45,131 nt of DNA from Silene noctiflora. Taxonomy: Eukaryota > Streptophyta > Magnoliopsida > Caryophyllales > Caryophyllaceae. The stretch spans positions 121,271 through 166,401 of the forward strand of contig VHZZ01000337.1 in NCBI GenBank assembly GCA_009801015.1, in the 5' to 3' direction. Both the position numbers and the translations under genes were made by a program. Numbering within the stretch: the first letter of the stretch is position 1; every line of letters starts with the position of its first letter. Positions 44,115 to 45,131 of the stretch are shown piece by piece. The notes under the pieces were generated by a model. The model was not told the origin of the DNA, ran no database searches, and saw nothing but the letters and a program-made list of their open reading frames with translations.

Positions 44115-45131
44115 AATATACTCCGTACTAAATAAAATTCAAGGCAAGTGAGGAAAGTCAAGAAAAATAAGCAAAAATCAAAGATTTTTCAATACAACTT
44201 TGTTGGTTGAATTGTCTTTTAATTTGTGTACGAACAGATGATTGGATAGAATTTGGATAGAACACAATGGAAAGAGAGTGGGAAATGCGTGTGTTACATA
44301 GGCTCATAGGCCCCATTCCCCCATTTCAATTGATGTTGTCCCTTACATTCCGAAATCTCCATTAACACGGATATATCGCCTTCACAGTAAAATAGTTAAA
44401 TATTACTTTATCCTGCTTATGTAAACTCGTCACTCGGTATAAACAATCGGTAAGATTGCTTTACCCTATACATTATGCTTTTGTTTATTCATAGTATTTG
44501 ATTCGTTTTAAATTTAAAACGGATATATCTATCTTGAATGAAAACTTGTATATTAATTGCTAGTGTAACCTACAACGATTAAGCACGTGATTTTAATTAG
44601 ACTCGTATAAGGAAAGCATCACTTTTTTGGTGTGCAATGGCCATGAGAGTTATAAAGGCGATTTTAATGCTGATCGAATTCAAACCTAGATCATGAGTAT
44701 TACCAGGTGATTAGCTCAATCTTGAAAGTAGCTTATAATATATGTATGTGTTCTTCAACTTATACATAGATTGGTCAACTTTAGAATAATTTGGATTATA
44801 CATGATTGAATATGATCATTTCATTGCGAGATAGTTCCTTAAAATGTGATACTGAGTCACTAACCTATATAGACATAAGTAAATGTTTTCTCCAGTTCAC
44901 TGAAATTGCAACATTGGTTGGTGAGTAATATCTCGATGAAATGTTATAATTCTAGACAACTAGAGGGACTATTGATTTGTGTTTGAGTTGATGTAATTGT
45001 GACCCTCTCGGATTAGAGTGCTTTATAGAAAAAACGGAAAATGCACGCGATATCCTTGAGGTTTGCTTTTTTGCCCGAAATACCCAATTTTTTTATCCGG
45101 AAAACTTTAAGAGGCCATAACTCGTGTTTAC
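44115..45131. other. Right edge, no gene seen
   Basis: AT-rich sequence without a credible frame or repeat structure that I can identify. Confidence 0.5.

Overview
This is nuclear DNA from a flowering plant, almost certainly a eudicot. The genes have AT-rich GT-AG introns, there are two runs of N from scaffolding, and the spaces between genes are crowded with Stowaway-, hAT-, Helitron- and SINE-type debris. Frequent GAGACGGTCTC and TTAAGACGG palindromes make me lean towards Caryophyllales, but that is only a guess. I see no sign of bacterial, organellar or viral origin.

Layout, left to right. (1) 45-1432: a diverged array of a satellite with a unit of about 311 bp, with a Stowaway-like MITE inserted in it. 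(2) 1808-4282 (+): a two-exon HIG1-domain (RCF1/HIGD-like) mitochondrial protein gene with a 2.2 kb intron. (3) 5181-14381 (+): four tandem germin-like protein (GLP) units. The first three are intact; the fourth is a pseudogene with frameshifts, a stop codon and a lost 3' end. The spacers show two local duplications (GLP1/2 and GLP3/4), later disturbed by an (AT)n tract and two hAT-like elements. (4) 15204-20717 (+): a complete four-exon RDR2 gene, the RNA-dependent RNA polymerase of the 24-nt siRNA pathway, 1115 aa with the catalytic DLDGD motif. (5) 20718-24048: minisatellites, microsatellites and a long MITE-like hairpin. (6) 24049-24567 (-) and 34184-34690 (-): two intronless paralogs of a small plant protein family that I cannot name. 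(7) Between those paralogs: a Helitron end, MITEs, the second and larger array of the 311-bp satellite (27448-30345) with its own nested MITE, and a Helitron carrying an inverted second Helitron. (8) 35680-38767 (-): a complete class II trehalose-6-phosphate synthase gene (TPS9/TPS10 type, 869 aa) whose leader intron of about 2.8 kb runs to an untranslated exon near 41.5-41.7 kb. (9) 41.7-45.1 kb: MITEs and a second, unrelated tandem repeat (about 340 bp, three copies) split by a small hAT-like element.

The genes do not form a functional unit. They are ordinary neighbours: respiratory supercomplex assembly, cell-wall cupins, RNA silencing and trehalose-phosphate signalling. The unusual content is in the repeats: the same satellite family at two places about 26 kb apart, nested and datable transposon insertions, a telomere-like heptamer inserted in a dead germin-like gene, and hAT-like elements carrying a tRNA-like segment. 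I found no convincing previously undescribed biological system. The least-explained protein-coding item is the pair of small Lys-Trp-Trp/Tyr-Asp-Pro-Leu-Ser-Tyr proteins.
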